Of a stretch of 64,000 nucleotides of DNA, positions 22,801 through 35,420 are shown one piece after another; positions within the stretch are counted from its first letter, which is position 1; each line of letters begins with the position of its first letter. Location of the stretch: NCBI GenBank assembly GCA_009823505.1, contig VZQC01004717.1, positions 438,933-502,932 on the forward strand, read 5' to 3'. Below the pieces are notes generated by a model. That model ran no database searches. It had not been told where the DNA came from and saw nothing but the letters and a program-made list of their open reading frames with translations. The stretch comes from Rhizomys pruinosus (lineage: Eukaryota; Chordata; Mammalia; Rodentia; Spalacidae). Made by a program: the position numbers and the translations under genes.

Positions 22801-22900
22801 CCCAATGTTCCTCTCCCTGGATTCCACCTCTGCTGTTCAGGCTGCACCTGCCACCCTGGGAGCCACCGTCTTGCCCAAAAATAAAGTAAAATAAATACAT

Positions 22901-24156
22901 AAACTAGGGAAGGAGCTTACAGACCAAAGATTCCGTCTAGCCCAGATTGACAGATAAATAAGTTGATTGGGGGTACTTCCAGGAGTATGGGCAAGTCATA
23001 GTCAGCTGCATCAGAGAACAGCCCTACTTAGAGTCTACTTTCTACCTTTAACCTACTCTACATATTCCAGGCCAGGTGCAGATGGGAAGGAAGGAATGGT
23101 AAGCTGGATATTACGAAGGGTCTTGTGATCCTCCCTGCAGCTTCCATGAGGAAATGTTAACCCTGTCATTACCACAGCCCTCGTCATCAGCTGTACTGAA
23201 GTTTATATCATTGTCATGGCTGGCCATTGTTTCCTGTAGGTCATCACAGCTGTTCAGCTTCATGATGGCAATGACTTCTCACATGTACAAAAATGTCACC
23301 AATTGTAAAACATATCCCAATTCTCGACACATAAAAATATGTCTTCAAATGGATGAAATATGCTAAAAGATAAAGAAGGAACTTGAACACAAGTCCGTTC
23401 ATCTTCCTTCTTAGGCCAAACTCTGCCCCAGCTGAACCAGAGTCACACACAGGCAGGTTGGTGTTGGACACTGCTTATTCTGAGGCTGGAAGACTTTAAA
23501 AGAACATGATGTTTTTTACCATTCCTTGAGATGAACCTCCCTGAAAGCTGATAGCATTCCAGAGCTAGTGATCAAATGGCCGAAAGAGGACAGAGATGAC
23601 CAGTGACTAACTGCCTGGCCAGCACATAGGAGAAACACTCCACCTGTGTTCTTCATAATATATGACCAGAGCTCCAGTGACTGGGCCTTGCACCTGAGGA
23701 CCTAGACACAGAAAGGTTTGTGTCCTGCCCAGCAATGCAGCACATCAGGGCAGAATCCAATTCAAATGCACACTTCCTGCTCACAGGCCTATGCTGAGTC
23801 CACTTTGGCAAGCTATTCTCCCTGCACAACTGTGATTCTTGCTGAATAATTGAAGCCCAGGCTTTGTCCATAACAGGGATATTACTGTTTGATTTTGTGA
23901 TCCCAGAGGGACAGATGCAAACAGCTGATGCCTCTGCTAGTACTGAAATTGCTACAGAATGTGGGAATTTTTCTAGTTTCCTTTTGGAAAAAAAAAAAAA
24001 TGAAGCAAAACAGGCATTGCACTAAGAAGTGGTGGCTTCTTGGTTATTGTTTTTAAAGGTTCAAGGATATTTGGATAAGAAGGATGAAAGGTTAGTGAGA
24101 TACTTTTCTAAAGGGAAAACTACATGTGATAAATATGTGGTTTAAAATTGATTATG
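22901..24156. other. Unique DNA
   Basis: No repeat or gene recognised apart from an A13 run at about 23,988. Confidence 0.5.
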
Positions 24157-24366
24157 GGGGATTGAATATTGGCTCAGTGGTTAAGAGCACTGTCTGCTCT
24201 TACAGAGGACCTGGTTTTGGTCATCAGCATCCACATGGTGGCCAACAACTGTCCCTAACTTCAGTTCCAGAGGATATGACACCCTCTTCTGGCCTCCCCA
24301 GGCATTGCACAACACAGGTGCACTTACATACATGCAGGCAAAACATTCATATACATAAAATTGAAG
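24157..24366 (+). mobile_element. B2-type SINE, older copy
   Basis: Diverged head ('ggattgaatattggctcagt'), recognisable 'ccacatggtggcc' and the 3' 'acatgcaggcaaaacattca' section. Confidence 0.88.
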
Positions 24367-24828
24367 AAATAAATATTAAAATTAATTAATTAAAAATAAG
24401 TAAGTTGTTAATGGATTAGCCAAGCCCCTAAGGAACAGAGATCATGGACGGTAAGTTCCTGCTAGTGGCAAATCGTGAAAGTCAAGGCACACCATATCAA
24501 GGGAATACTGGCTGCATGGATGGACTACAGTGGTATGCTCTGTGGTTCCTTTTGCACCCTGATCTACAGCAAGAAATCAGAATGGTTGAATTACAAAAGA
24601 TAACTTTTCCTAACCCAAGCCTCCCAGATGTGTGTTCATAAATGGAGCAGGCTGGCTGCAATGGCTGCTGTGAATGTCCTGTGCCCTTCACACCCCACAT
24701 GTGTTAGAGCAGAGAGCAGGGGCTTGTTCAACAAAGCAGGCATTCTTTGCCATGTGCATCTTGCCCAAAATGCTTACTCGTTTCTCACAGAATTATTATC
24801 GATGGAATGTTCAAAATTTTATTATATA
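24367..24828. other. Unique DNA between two B2 SINEs
   Basis: Nothing recognised. Confidence 0.45.
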
Positions 24829-24840
24829 AGAAAAGTGTTT

Positions 24841-25086
24841 AGGGGGCTGGAGAGATGGCCTAGCAGTTAAGAGCGCCGACCGCTCTTGCAGAGGACCCGG
24901 GTTCAATCCCCAGCAACCACATGGCGGCAGAGAACCGTCTGAAACTCCAATTCCAGGAGAACTCCAGTTCCAGGGGAATCTGAGACCGTCTTCTGACCTC
25001 CGCGGCATTGCACGACACGGGTGCACAAACTTGCATGCAGACAGTACATTCATACACATACAGAAATAAATAAAATTAAAAAAAAA
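24841..25086 (+). mobile_element. B2-type SINE, duplicated-middle subtype
   Basis: Young-looking copy with the tandem 'aactccarttccagg' section; target duplication 'agaaaagtgttt' at 24,829-24,840 and 25,087-25,098. Confidence 0.95.
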
Positions 25087-25290
25087 AGAAAAGTGTTTGA
25101 AACAGGCACAGCAAGATTCAACTATTTGTCCTAACAAAAGCAGAGTTGAATTAATCAAATTCCCAAATTAAGGCCAAAGAACACCAAGGAAACATCTCTC
25201 CCTGCTTGGGGCAAAAGACCTAGAAAGAAATTAAATACCAGAGTTTTCTTTACAGACCCAAATTTATTGATTTATTTAGTTATTGTGGTA

Positions 25291-25338
25291 GTGTGTGTGT
25301 GTGCGCATGCACGTATGTGTGTGTGTGTGTGTGTGTGA
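25291..25338. repeat. (TG)n microsatellite with interruptions
   Basis: Alternating TG with an interrupted 'cgcatgcacgta' centre. Confidence 0.9.
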
Positions 25339-25513
25339 ACTCAAACATGATGTAATAAAGCCACTCCTCCCTCACATTTCCTCTTTTTCCTCTGTTCTCT
25401 CATGGGCAGAGACAAAATCCCTTGGCACATACAAATATTGAGTATGTAACATAAAAAAGAAGATTAAACTATCTTTCAAAGTAGTAGCTACATTGAGTTA
25501 AAAAATGTATAAA

Positions 25514-25668
25514 CTAGCTGGGCATGGTGGCACGATGAGTCTTTAATCCCAGCACTCAGGAGGCAGAGGCAGGTGGATCTCTGGGAGTTCAAGGCCTGCC
25601 TGGTCTACATAGTGAGCTCCAGTCTAGCTGGGACTAAAGGGAGACCCTGTCTCAAAAAGACCAAAAAC
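25514..25668 (+). mobile_element. B1 SINE
   Basis: Complete B1; short target duplication 'atgtataaa' at 25,505-25,513 and 25,669-25,677. Confidence 0.93.
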
Positions 25669-25677
25669 ATGTATAAA

Positions 25678-27484
25678 TTAAAGACAAATTCTTTTGACAG
25701 GTGAAGTAAATGGAAAAATATTTTAAAAAGTGATAAGATTCTGGAATTTTATCCAAAGTCCTACTATCTGGAAGAAAGAGTTCTAATTTGATGCAATGTG
25801 ACCTAGGTTCAAAGCCCACGTCCCTTATGTCTCAGTGTATGGAGCCTGGCAACTCATCTACCCAGCCCGTGGTACTCTTACTGGTCAGATGGAGTGAAAA
25901 CCACTCTGTGCGTATGCTTGATAACACAGAGATGTATGATGAGGGAGTTCTTAGCATGCTACCTGAGCTCAGTAAATGTCAGTTGAATGCTAAGCTGATA
26001 GGCAAAAGTAGTACACTCTGAAGGGTAGCCTTCCATAGCAGTCATTTATCTCAAAATATTGTCACCAAGAAAAACTCTTCTTCATTTGCTCAAAAACAAA
26101 TAACTGAGGGCAAAAATATTTTCTTCTGGGTAGATATGCCTCAGTGGCAGAGTGTCTGTCTAGTATTCATTTCGCCTTGGGTTCCTGTTCCAAAAGCACC
26201 CCACCCACACACACACACACACACACATCAACTTAGGGGAGTCACTACTATTTACCAATGGCCGCTCTAGTCCCCCTTCAATTCTCCCTCCTCCAAGACA
26301 GAAAGCTTCCAAGGCAGTGATCAGATTGCCCTCACACCCTCACAGCACAGGACTCCAGTCTTCCTCACTCACTGGGCATAAGCAACCCCTACAATCACCG
26401 CCTCCCCAGCCAACACAGCAGGTGCTTTAAGGTTCCTGCAGGACTCCCCCTGTTCAACAGGCTAAGTAAACATCATGGCTGTGGTTTGAAGTTCTCCTGC
26501 TGGGCCATAAAATACCACCTCTAACAAGAGCCAGTGGCTATCCTGTTTGGCATTTATTCCTTGACACAGCCCTTCTAGGAGTTTTCTATGTATTCACTTT
26601 CAGTTCGGTCTTCAGAATCCAAACCTTGGTCTGTCAGACACATAGCTGGTGCTTCTGAACGCATGGGTGTTGTGGCCTCGAAAATAGAGAACCACTGACC
26701 AGTACAGCCTTAATATCCTCTGCCTCTTAAATTGGACTTGAGCACAGTTTTACCCAATTCTGCTCATTTCTCAATGAATATTTATCATCAGTGGGAGAAA
26801 GAGAAAGGAGCCCTCTCCCCATGTGAAATACAGCTTTCATTATGAGTCCACAGTCATTTGAAGCTGGGATAACCAGTACAGCTGAGGACAGTCTTGTCTA
26901 CTGAGGGAAAAGAATGATAAGGCGGGCTGGGAAATCCCTTGCTTCAGCCCTGGCTGCATCCTTCTGACAAGATGGACTTCAGGCCAGCTTCCTAGTCTAC
27001 AAATGGGGTAAGGATGGTAGCAAACCTGATCTCTAAAGTACTAGCTACACTAAAACCAATCAGTTACTACCACCATGGAGTTGTAATCTCAGCTATCCTC
27101 AAAAGGACATGCAAGCCAGTTCACATGGTGGCTAAGGGTCACAGAAGCCATCAGCATTGGGAGTAAGGACAGGAAATAGAAGGCAAGGAAAGGGGCTATT
27201 CACAAATAAGGAGGAGTCCCGCATGACATCTGTGCCTTCCCATCCTAGGTAGCAACAGCTCACAGAAACATAATGAAACTACTCTAGAGTCAGGGCATTC
27301 TAATTGTCACACAGTATAAGAACTAGACTTCAAAAATCTCAGTGCACAAGCCCCTTGAACAACAAATTTTCCTCTTCATTGTAATGCTAGAGATTTCACA
27401 GGCTTCCAAAAGAAACAGAAAAATATGCATGTGTGTACATACACATACATATGCGGACGTACAGCATGCGTGTGCATGTATATT
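25678..27484. other. Unique DNA with a short ID-like remnant
   Basis: 26,126-26,200 resembles a degraded ID/B4 head followed by (CA)n at 26,206-26,228. The remainder is unique with no gene signal. Confidence 0.45.
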
Positions 27485-27500
27485 AAGAAAAGAGAGCTGC

Positions 27501-27763
27501 TGGGGCTGGAGAGATAGCCTAGCGGTTAAGAGCACCGACTGCTCTTACAGAGGATCCGAGTTCGATCCCCAGCACCCACATGGCGGCTAAAAACCGTCTG
27601 TAACTCCAATTCCAGGAGAACTCCAGTTCCAGGGGAATCCGAGACCCTCTTCTGACCTCCGCGGCACTGCACGACACGGGTGCACAAACCTACATGCAGA
27701 CAGTACATTCATACACATTCAAAAAATAAATAAAATTTAAAAAAAAATTAAAAAAAAAAAAGA
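27501..27763 (+). mobile_element. B2-type SINE, duplicated-middle subtype
   Basis: Perfect target duplication 'aagaaaagagagctgc' at 27,485-27,500 and 27,764-27,779; intact Pol III boxes; tandem middle section. Confidence 0.96.
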
Positions 27764-27939
27764 AAGAAAAGAGAGCTGCAATTGCTCCCCAGTAAGCGAG
27801 CAATTCCTTGTGTTTACCACAAATCTTTCTCAAACAAACCGCGCCCTCTTCATTAAGGGAGGAAAAAATGTGAGGACAAGAAATGGAGAGGGGTGGAGTG
27901 GGGGGACCGGGTCAGAGAAACTGCTTCACTTCCAATTCG

Positions 27940-28960
27940 ATGCAGCAAGATATAAATACAATCAAAGGGGTTAATCTAATCCCTTTGTGAAGCACTGAGT
28001 CAGAGAACAAGACAAAAACAAACCTGTGATCTGGAACTCCCCAAGCCCCCACTCGGAGGGATTAATGAGGAGTTCACGGCTGTGAAATTACGTGCCCTCT
28101 GAGTCAAGGAAATGGTCCTACTGGTGCATGCCCTTGAAATGAGGGGACACAAACTTCACCTGATCCACAATTATGAAGCTCCGAAGGGAGGGGCTCGGGG
28201 AGAAGAGAGAAGACGCATCAACGAGACTGTACATTTAAATGTTCAAAATATGAAAACCCACAAATCTCAACCAACCCCAGCTTGAAGGGGGATCTAAACA
28301 CAACATAAAATATTCAGAGGACTTTAAAAGGACGCTGGCATGTGCTGCGGCGTAGGAGGCAAGCCTGTCCTCTTTATTTACATGAAGTAGATATTTTGTG
28401 GCTGTTGTTATGGACTTAGTGATGTTTGTCTCTGCTCAATTTTCCCTCTGCAGTGAAAAATTGTTGTGAGATGATTTCTAGTCTTCGCTGCTTTACATGA
28501 CAGTATTATCAAGGATTCATCAAGAGGCCATCTGTCGAATTTATGAAAAAAATATGCAAAAACAAAACAGATGAAAAGGAAAGAGCAAGACAGACTGGTC
28601 CAGGGGAAGATAGATGTGGCAGCATGTGCCTCCGTGTGAAAATTACAACATTTAAATACTGTGGAATAAATTACGGTGCCGAAAAATTAGCGATGCTCTG
28701 CCGCTTTAGATGCTTCCCTTACCATAAGAGCATAATGAAATACATCACGTACCAAATCACCCTTTCCTCAGACTATTATTAGATCCTAATGAAAAATTAG
28801 TTGAAGAGAGGCACGCAAGCCCCAAATGGGAGGGATGCATGCAAGCCAGCCTGCATTTTCTCTAGTACCAAGCCATGAGACGTTCTCCAAAATACACAGT
28901 CCATATGGAAATAAGAGCTTTTCCCCCATATTTATTAGAAAGTCAATAAAATAAATTACA
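27940..28960. other. Repeat-free stretch, candidate conserved non-coding element
   Basis: About 1 kb without SINE, LINE or microsatellite and with evenly complex sequence. Contains octamer- and homeobox-like words (for example 'tatgcaaa' near 28,553 and several 'ttaat' cores) and 'cggtgccgaaaaattagcg' near 28,675. No open frame beyond chance size. This is a judgement from sequence texture only; no alignment was run. Confidence 0.35.
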
Positions 28961-29554
28961 GATTGTGTGAAAAACTGAAATAATATATATTAAAATGACA
29001 ACAAGCCTGGCCAAGCTTACAACCAAATTAGATAGGCTGTAAAAACAATGTATTTCAGAAAGGAAAGAGGAGCAGAGAGATGGGATAGGAATGACCAGTA
29101 CTGTGGATGTCGCCCCCTCCAGGCAAGACACAGAACTACATGTACCTACTTGTTCCTGTGTTCCTGAGACCCAGAGCAACTAGGCCAGACCCCTGGCACC
29201 ATGGGGACTTAGTTCTACCCCAACATGCAGGTCTGTAGCTCCCTTTGGACTCTCTTTGTACCCCTATCTCCACCCTCAGCAGCAACCTCCACCCCTAGAA
29301 TATCACCCTCCAGTTTTGCTCTATTTCACTCTTCCCTCCTAGAGTTTGATCTCAGGAAAACTACTCAAGTGCCCTTGGATATTTCATAATGTGGCAAGTC
29401 ATGTACTAAAGTCAAGTGCTCCAAACTCACAAGAAGATAAGATCTGACACCCTCCCAAAGACCTCCAAGAGATAAGTGAGGTCCTAGCACGCCAAGAGCT
29501 ATTGAGAATAAGAAATCTTTAATGGAAAGTCGTGAACATTTATCATATTGACAC

Positions 29555-29762
29555 TAGTCCATGAGCATTTATTAGTCTACCCTTCACACAAACCTGTTGT
29601 AGAATTACTATTTATCATTGCTTCCCACTTAATGAGCAAAGCAAGTGGGAGTTCAGAGAGAGAAAGTGACCTATCCATGGTCACCTAGCTAATAAGCAAG
29701 AATGCAGACCTGGAACCCAGGCTGTCTGATCAAGGCTGTAATCCACCAGGCAATGGCACTCC
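29555..29762 (-). mobile_element. MIR SINE
   Basis: On the minus strand it keeps the order of a MIR: a B-box-like region near 29,710, then the core with 'gtgaccatgg' and 'ctcactt'-like words. On the plus strand, 'agaaagtgacctatccatgg' and 'gcagacctggaacccaggct' are typical reverse-complement MIR words. Ancient and diverged. Confidence 0.7.
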
Positions 29763-30325
29763 CATTAGAAAGATAGCCCTGCAGTACTTCACTCGTTTCA
29801 TTTGGAATGTTGACAGTACCTTTGCCAACGTATATAACAATAAAAATAAAACCTATCTCTATGAATCAGTTTGCATCAGCCCGCTGACTGTTCCATATCA
29901 CAATCCTCACCAACCCTGGCTGTCTATTTCTTATTGCTCTCTCATTCTGGTAATTGAAGGACAATATTTGGCTCATTTCCTTCCATCTATTATGAGACTA
30001 AAGGAAAAAGGGGTGATGAAAGTAAAGAAAAAAGAATATCATCTCAAGAGAAGGTTTCAAATGATGAAGAGTCACACCCAATGTTCCAGCAGAAGGGGCT
30101 ATTTGGATCTAAACTAGATCCTTAGACAGTGGTCTCCATGTTACCAACCATCTGGGAAAATCCTGAAATGTTTGGGAACTATGATAAATGAGGATTTATA
30201 CATATTTTATCAATATATCCAGTCTCTGATCTCCTTAGAACAAGTGATTAAGGATTTCACATCTGAAATATGTATTTGTAAGGCAGGAAATAAGCCTGTT
30301 TTGGAAATGAAAAAAATTCAGTATT
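29763..30325. other. Unique DNA
   Basis: No gene or repeat recognised. Confidence 0.45.
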
Positions 30326-30340
30326 TAAAATATACAAATA

Positions 30341-30593
30341 TGGAGGCTGGAGAAATGGCCTAGAGGTTAAGAGCACCGACTGCTCTTACAGAGGACCTGT
30401 GTTCGATCCCCAGCACCCACATGGCAGCCGAGAACAGTCTGAAACTCCAATTCCAGAACTCCAGTTCCAGGGGAATCCGACACCCTCTTCTGACCTCCGC
30501 GGCATTGCATGACACGGGTGCACAAACCTGCATGCAGACAGTACATTCATACACATACAGAAACAAATAAAAATTTTAAAAAAATAAAATAAA
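30341..30593 (+). mobile_element. B2-type SINE, partially duplicated middle
   Basis: Perfect 15-bp target duplication 'taaaatatacaaata' at 30,326-30,340 and 30,594-30,608. The middle tandem is one spacer shorter ('attccagaactccagttcc') than in the copies at 16,455 or 27,501. Confidence 0.95.
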
Positions 30594-30608
30594 ATAAAAT
30601 ATACAAAT

Positions 30609-31186
30609 AACATAATACATAGCACACACAAGACTATTATGTTTTATTTTCAATATGGAGTTATATAACTTCCATTTATTGCCTTCTTTTTTTTTCAACT
30701 TTACTTCCCTCTTTTTTCCATGAGCAAAAAGAAACTGATTGACATATGGCACTGAGTCATACATTAAATTGACATATAGTAATTGTACATATGTGTGGAG
30801 AATAGTATGGCACTCAAAAAGTACAGACTGCTTTTTGAATTTGTGGAGCATCTTTGTGTAGAGGCCAGCTGATCTCCTTACATCATTCCAGTTTTAGTAA
30901 ATGTGCTAAGTGAGCATTTATGTCTTCCTTCTCTGGAATTGTGGTGATCTGTAAATAAGCACTGAAGTATAAGAATTCAGGAAGGTTGCTTATTTCACCG
31001 GTGCTACTGGCATTAAGACACAACAAATGCTCCTCCCAAAAATCACAGGCAAATCACATAACAGAGAAACTGCAGAGGTATCCAGCCACAGCAAGCCTGG
31101 GTGCCTGGGAAATGTTCCCATCCTCCCCCCTTTCAGTCTATCTTTTATATAAACACAACAGATATTCATGATGTTTCCTAAACATA
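30609..31186. other. Unique DNA
   Basis: Nothing recognised. Confidence 0.45.
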
Positions 31187-31200
31187 AAAAAATATTTTTA

Positions 31201-31421
31201 AGGCGCTGAAGATATGGCCTAGCAGTTAAGAGCACCGACTGCTCTTGCAGAGGACCCGGGTTCGATCCCCAGTGCCCACATGGCAGCTGAGAACCGTCTT
31301 TGACTCCAGTCCCAGGGGAATCCGATGCCCTCTTCTGACCTCAGCGGCATTGCACGACACAGGTGCACAAACCTACCTGCAGACAGTACATTCATACACA
31401 TAAAAATAAATAAATACATAA
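31201..31421 (+). mobile_element. B2-type SINE, simple middle
   Basis: Intact A and B boxes; a single 'gactccagtcccagggg' middle section; A-rich tail running into the next B1. Confidence 0.93.
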
Positions 31422-31436
31422 AATTTTTTTAAAAGA

Positions 31437-31588
31437 TTTCTTTTTTGTCTTTTCGAGATAGGGTCTCCCTGTAGCCCCAGCTGTCCTGGAACTCACTCTG
31501 TAGACCAGGCTGGCCTTGAACTCACAAAGATCCACCTGCCTCTGCCTCTCAAGTGCTAGGATTAAAGACATGTGCCACCACACTCGGC
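31437..31588 (-). mobile_element. B1 SINE
   Basis: Complete B1 in reverse orientation between a B2 and an element X copy. Confidence 0.95.
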
Positions 31589-31601
31589 TTAAAAAGGCTT
31601 T

Positions 31602-32245
31602 TTTTTTTTAATTAGTTTTTATTGATGCTTTGTGCATTTCTTACATTTTTTCCAATTCAGTTCAGGTTTATTTCCCTTTCCCTCCCCCCCACCCCCACCC
31701 CATCCCAGATCATGCATTCTGCCATAACTGTCCTGCATCTTTCTCTCATTTTTTTTTTTCATTTTTAGCTATAAGTGATAATCCATGAGTACAAGCATCC
31801 TTCATGCAAAACCTATCTGCAGGCTGTTGTGCCCAAACACCTACAGCCCCACCATCCAGTGGGGGGTGACAGGTTGTTTGTTCAATCAAGTTGATCAAAT
31901 GAGTGTCCAGACTACATTGCTGTAGTTTCACCATTCACCCCAATCGCAGCCCTTACATTCTACCACGCCCCCTCTTCCGCAGGTTGTTCCCTAGGCTTAG
32001 AAAAGGGGCACAGGTGGATGAGAGGTAAAACAGTCCACTCTCTCTGGAGCTGTTGACTTGGACTCTGGTCAATTCTGGCTGTTTCCTTTCATGGGCTGAC
32101 AGTTTGTCCAGGAATAACCTTTCGATCCTACTAATGAAGAACAAGCAATTAGATATATAGGTATTTAAGCAGCACTAATAGTTATGGTAGGTTACTTTAG
32201 CATAGACACATGTTTGGATATGTTAATCCATGAATTACAGCTTTT
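31602..32245 (-). mobile_element. Element X copy 3
   Basis: Poly-T at 31,602-31,611, then the reverse complement of the L1-like tail (31,612-31,735) and of the body as in copy 1. It ends near 32,245, where copy 1 reads position about 13,410. 5'-truncated. Confidence 0.88.
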
Positions 32246-32632
32246 AAAAAATATTTTTAAATCTTATCTGTTATTTTTCAAATTATAAATATATTATCCA
32301 TCTAATATAGACCATTCCTTAATCTTAAAATTCACTCCTATCTAAAATTATCCCCAAACTGGGAACCAGGTCACACTACTGCTAATATCCTCTTTGTTTT
32401 GATAATTTGAAGTACCAATATGCTATAAATAGCTCAAGTGAGGCCAGCACCACCTCCCAATGTATGTTAGGAGACAGCAAAACTATGCACCTACTACAGT
32501 GGCCTCTAACTAACATAAAAATATGTGGACACGTAATGCCATTGCCTGTCATGTGCACCCCAAACTTCCCTCCCAATTCTTCCATTCATCGAATGTCACC
32601 AGACTAGAAGGCACCCAGAAGCCAGACGCAGA

Positions 32633-32664
<32 letters not shown>

Positions 32665-33188
32665 CCACAACCTCATGAACAGGCATGCAGAGTTGCCTAG
32701 GATTCACCTCCATCCAAGAATCCTTTGCTGACTAGAAGTTTCATCAGTCTGTTTCTGTGTGTAAGAGTAACTTTACTGCTGAAATGCAACTGGACACAAT
32801 CCTTGCCTCAAAGGTCTTTCAGCACACTCAAGTGCATGCAGATGGTGTTACATGGCGTTACCACTATTTCAATTTTGCTTTACTTCTATCTCTATTTAAT
32901 ATTTAATTTTACTTATTACAGCAGAAGTCTGTATTTTGACTAGACTTTTCACCTTCACCTTCACCTTTGAAGCAGACACTGAAGATGTTAACCTCTTCGG
33001 GGATGCTCCAGTTCTTCCCATTCGTCAGCCCTTATCCTTGTTCTTTCTCAGGCAAGCTCTAGTCTCTGCTGCTCATTATGCCCCGTGGTTACACACTAGA
33101 GTTTGCTTGTTCCTCACAGATGGAATTTAAATAACTATTTAGACTTATATACTGTGCTTTGCATATTTGTTAAAATTAAACAAATTCA
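32246..33188. other. Unique DNA with a (CA)n run
   Basis: (CA)n at about 32,635-32,663; otherwise nothing recognised. Confidence 0.45.
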
Positions 33189-33292
33189 CCAGGCATGGTA
33201 GTATATGCCTTTAATCCCAGAGGCAGGTGAAACTGTCCACATAGCAAGTTCCAGGCAGCTGGGGCTACAGAGAGACCCTGTTTCAAAAGGAC
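33189..33292 (+). mobile_element. B1 SINE with internal deletion
   Basis: B1 start and end joined after loss of about 45 bp in the middle; followed by an (ATTA)n run at 33,297-33,325. Confidence 0.85.
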
Positions 33293-34884
33293 AAAAAATT
33301 AATTAATTAATTAATAATTAATTAAATGCTTGATCATTGTAATATTCGCCTACTTATTCACATTTTAAATTTGCTTATCTTAGCCTTGACTCACAGGCTT
33401 CTTAGAGATCTTTTATAAACTACTAAGACACACAAATTTGCTTAGTTGGGTGATGTGTCCATCAGTTCACACAGCCATAGTTTGCTTCGAATATAAATGT
33501 GAATGTAGCAGTAAGTCATGGAAGCTTCAGAGCATGGAAGATGGAAGCACACTGGGCAGTTCAAGCTTAGTATGCCCTAAACAGAACTCTTAATTTTTAT
33601 ATCTAGAAACTATGCTTCTCCTGGCATCCATCATCTCTAAAAATGCCATTCGCTCATTCACCCAGTTTCTTAAGCCAAGAATCTCCTGTTGCCCCTGCCA
33701 CACTCCCTTACCGCTGGCTCGCTTTGGTATTTACAGATTCTCTTGTTCTGCTGCCTCTGTAAAACAAGGGGAATGATATTTTCTAGCTTCAAATTTGGCA
33801 AAGCCTGTCTCTCCTGCACATATAGCTTTTACCCAAAATAAAGTTTATAAAATGAAAAATGTAATGGCAAGCACTACAGTGAAGCTGAAGATAACCGTTT
33901 CTAAAATATTTAAAGGTATCATCTTTCATTTCGGGTCTTTCAAATTTTGTAAGGCTGCCTCAGATAACACCCAGTGAATGGAGCAGAACTGCTGCACTTT
34001 CAGGGGGCCGCATGTTCGTCAAGCCTGTGCCTGTTAACACAGTGTCTTCTGTTCCTTTACTGGGTTATGTGTGCTACGTCAGTTCTGTTTTGCTCTAGCA
34101 TCCTGACAACTGTTTTCACCATCTTATAGACAGAGGTACTGGTTGACATACCCAAGACGTCTTAGTGTGTCAGTGCTAAAATTTATTTCACAACTTCAGT
34201 TTTCAAATGCATGACATTCGAATGCCCACTCCACGCACATGCACACACAGAAACAACATGCATACACATGCAAGATGGAGCTCCTTATGATTACCAAAGA
34301 CTCTGATCATTTCCAGGCTCCCAGAGCCACCCTTGAACAGAGCAATCTGACTGAACTGCTCCCTTACACTGGAACAGCGCTTGAGTGATTTGAATCACCT
34401 GAGACTCTGGGATTAAGTGCATTAAATTAGTCACCCAGTGATTGGCACTGCCCTACAATGGAGTTGCAACCTTACACCAAAGCTGCTCATCCCAAGCCCT
34501 GGGTTTGGCTTAGGAAGCAAGAGCACTCCGGTGGAGAAGCACAGTCTGACATTGGAGCACAGAGGCAGAGACCCTGAGCTCCAGTCTTGGCCTCTGAGCA
34601 TAAGCTCAGGTCCGTTTTGTTCATTCGAAAGCTCTGTCCTTTACAGAACAAATCTCTTGTGATCTGTGCCTGCTCAGCACATGGAGAGGAGGCTGGGCAG
34701 AAGCAGTGTTATCTCAAATTACCCCACACCAAATAAGCAGAATGCACCCCTCAGTCACACCAACAGAAAATGTATCAGTACCAAAAAGCTTATTTTACAA
34801 ACCTACAAATCATCAAAAATATAAATCCTCTCCTTTTCATACCCGTGCTTTAATAGACACATACACACACATAGAGACAGAGAC

Positions 34885-34887
<3 letters not shown>

Positions 34888-34934
<47 letters not shown>
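34888..34934. repeat. (GA)n microsatellite
   Basis: Pure GA array preceded by imperfect 'acagagacagacga'. Confidence 0.97.
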
Positions 34935-34937
34935 CTT

Positions 34938-35420
34938 TCTTTCAGACTCACTCAATTACAATATCACTATCAGTTCACATTACAGGTCAGAGATACAGAG
35001 CTTAATGTATGAGAGCCTCTTCGCTCTCCTAATAGCCTGTCATTCCTGGGATTTGAATGTCAGAATACAGCCTGCCTGGGTAATGCTAGTCGGCAGCCCG
35101 ATGATGAGAACTTTGGACGGCTGGTGCAGAGCGGTCCAGATTCACATCTCTGGAAGGTTACCAGGGAGAGCCTTTCATTCTGCTCTGACCCTCTGATCTG
35201 ACAAGTGACACCTACAAAATGAACAGCTCTCCAACTTAAATTGTTTAACTGTACCCTGATCAGTTTTATTATCTTGCTAATCCAGATATCAGCAGTCTCA
35301 TCATAATGGAAGATATGCATAGCATGAATTATTTTGACACGGGGACCTTTTAATTTTTGCCAGCAATATTTCACTGACCCAATCAGGCCTGGCAGTCACT
35401 GACGCCTCTCGCCTCCTGGG
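34938..35420. other. Repeat-free stretch, candidate conserved non-coding element
   Basis: Complex sequence with no repeats. Contains 'tgacaagtgacac' near 35,199, 'gatatgcatagcatgaatta' near 35,310 and other homeobox- or POU-like words. No convincing frame. Judgement from texture only. Confidence 0.3.

Larger units (their letters stand above)
7807..22900 (-). mobile_element. Composite minus-strand L1 host, split by two later L1 insertions
   Basis: The pieces in minus-strand order are: 5' UTR monomers and leader (about 22,900-22,300), ORF1 (about 22,250-21,090), the start of the ORF2 endonuclease (21,040-20,788), continued at 10,728-10,139 and then 8116-7807 (linker between endonuclease and reverse transcriptase). 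The gaps are filled exactly by a plus-strand L1 (10,729-20,787) and a minus-strand L1 (8117-10,138), each bounded by direct repeats. The 3' half of ORF2 is absent beyond 7807. Interrupted and non-functional. Confidence 0.85.

Noticed and set aside
24841..25086. tRNA gene suggested by Pol III A and B boxes
   Set aside because: The boxes belong to a B2 SINE with target duplication and A tail; no cloverleaf. The same holds for the other B2, B4 and ID copies.
32635..32663. CRISPR-like array or regulatory repeat
   Set aside because: Simple (CA)n microsatellite in a mammalian genome.
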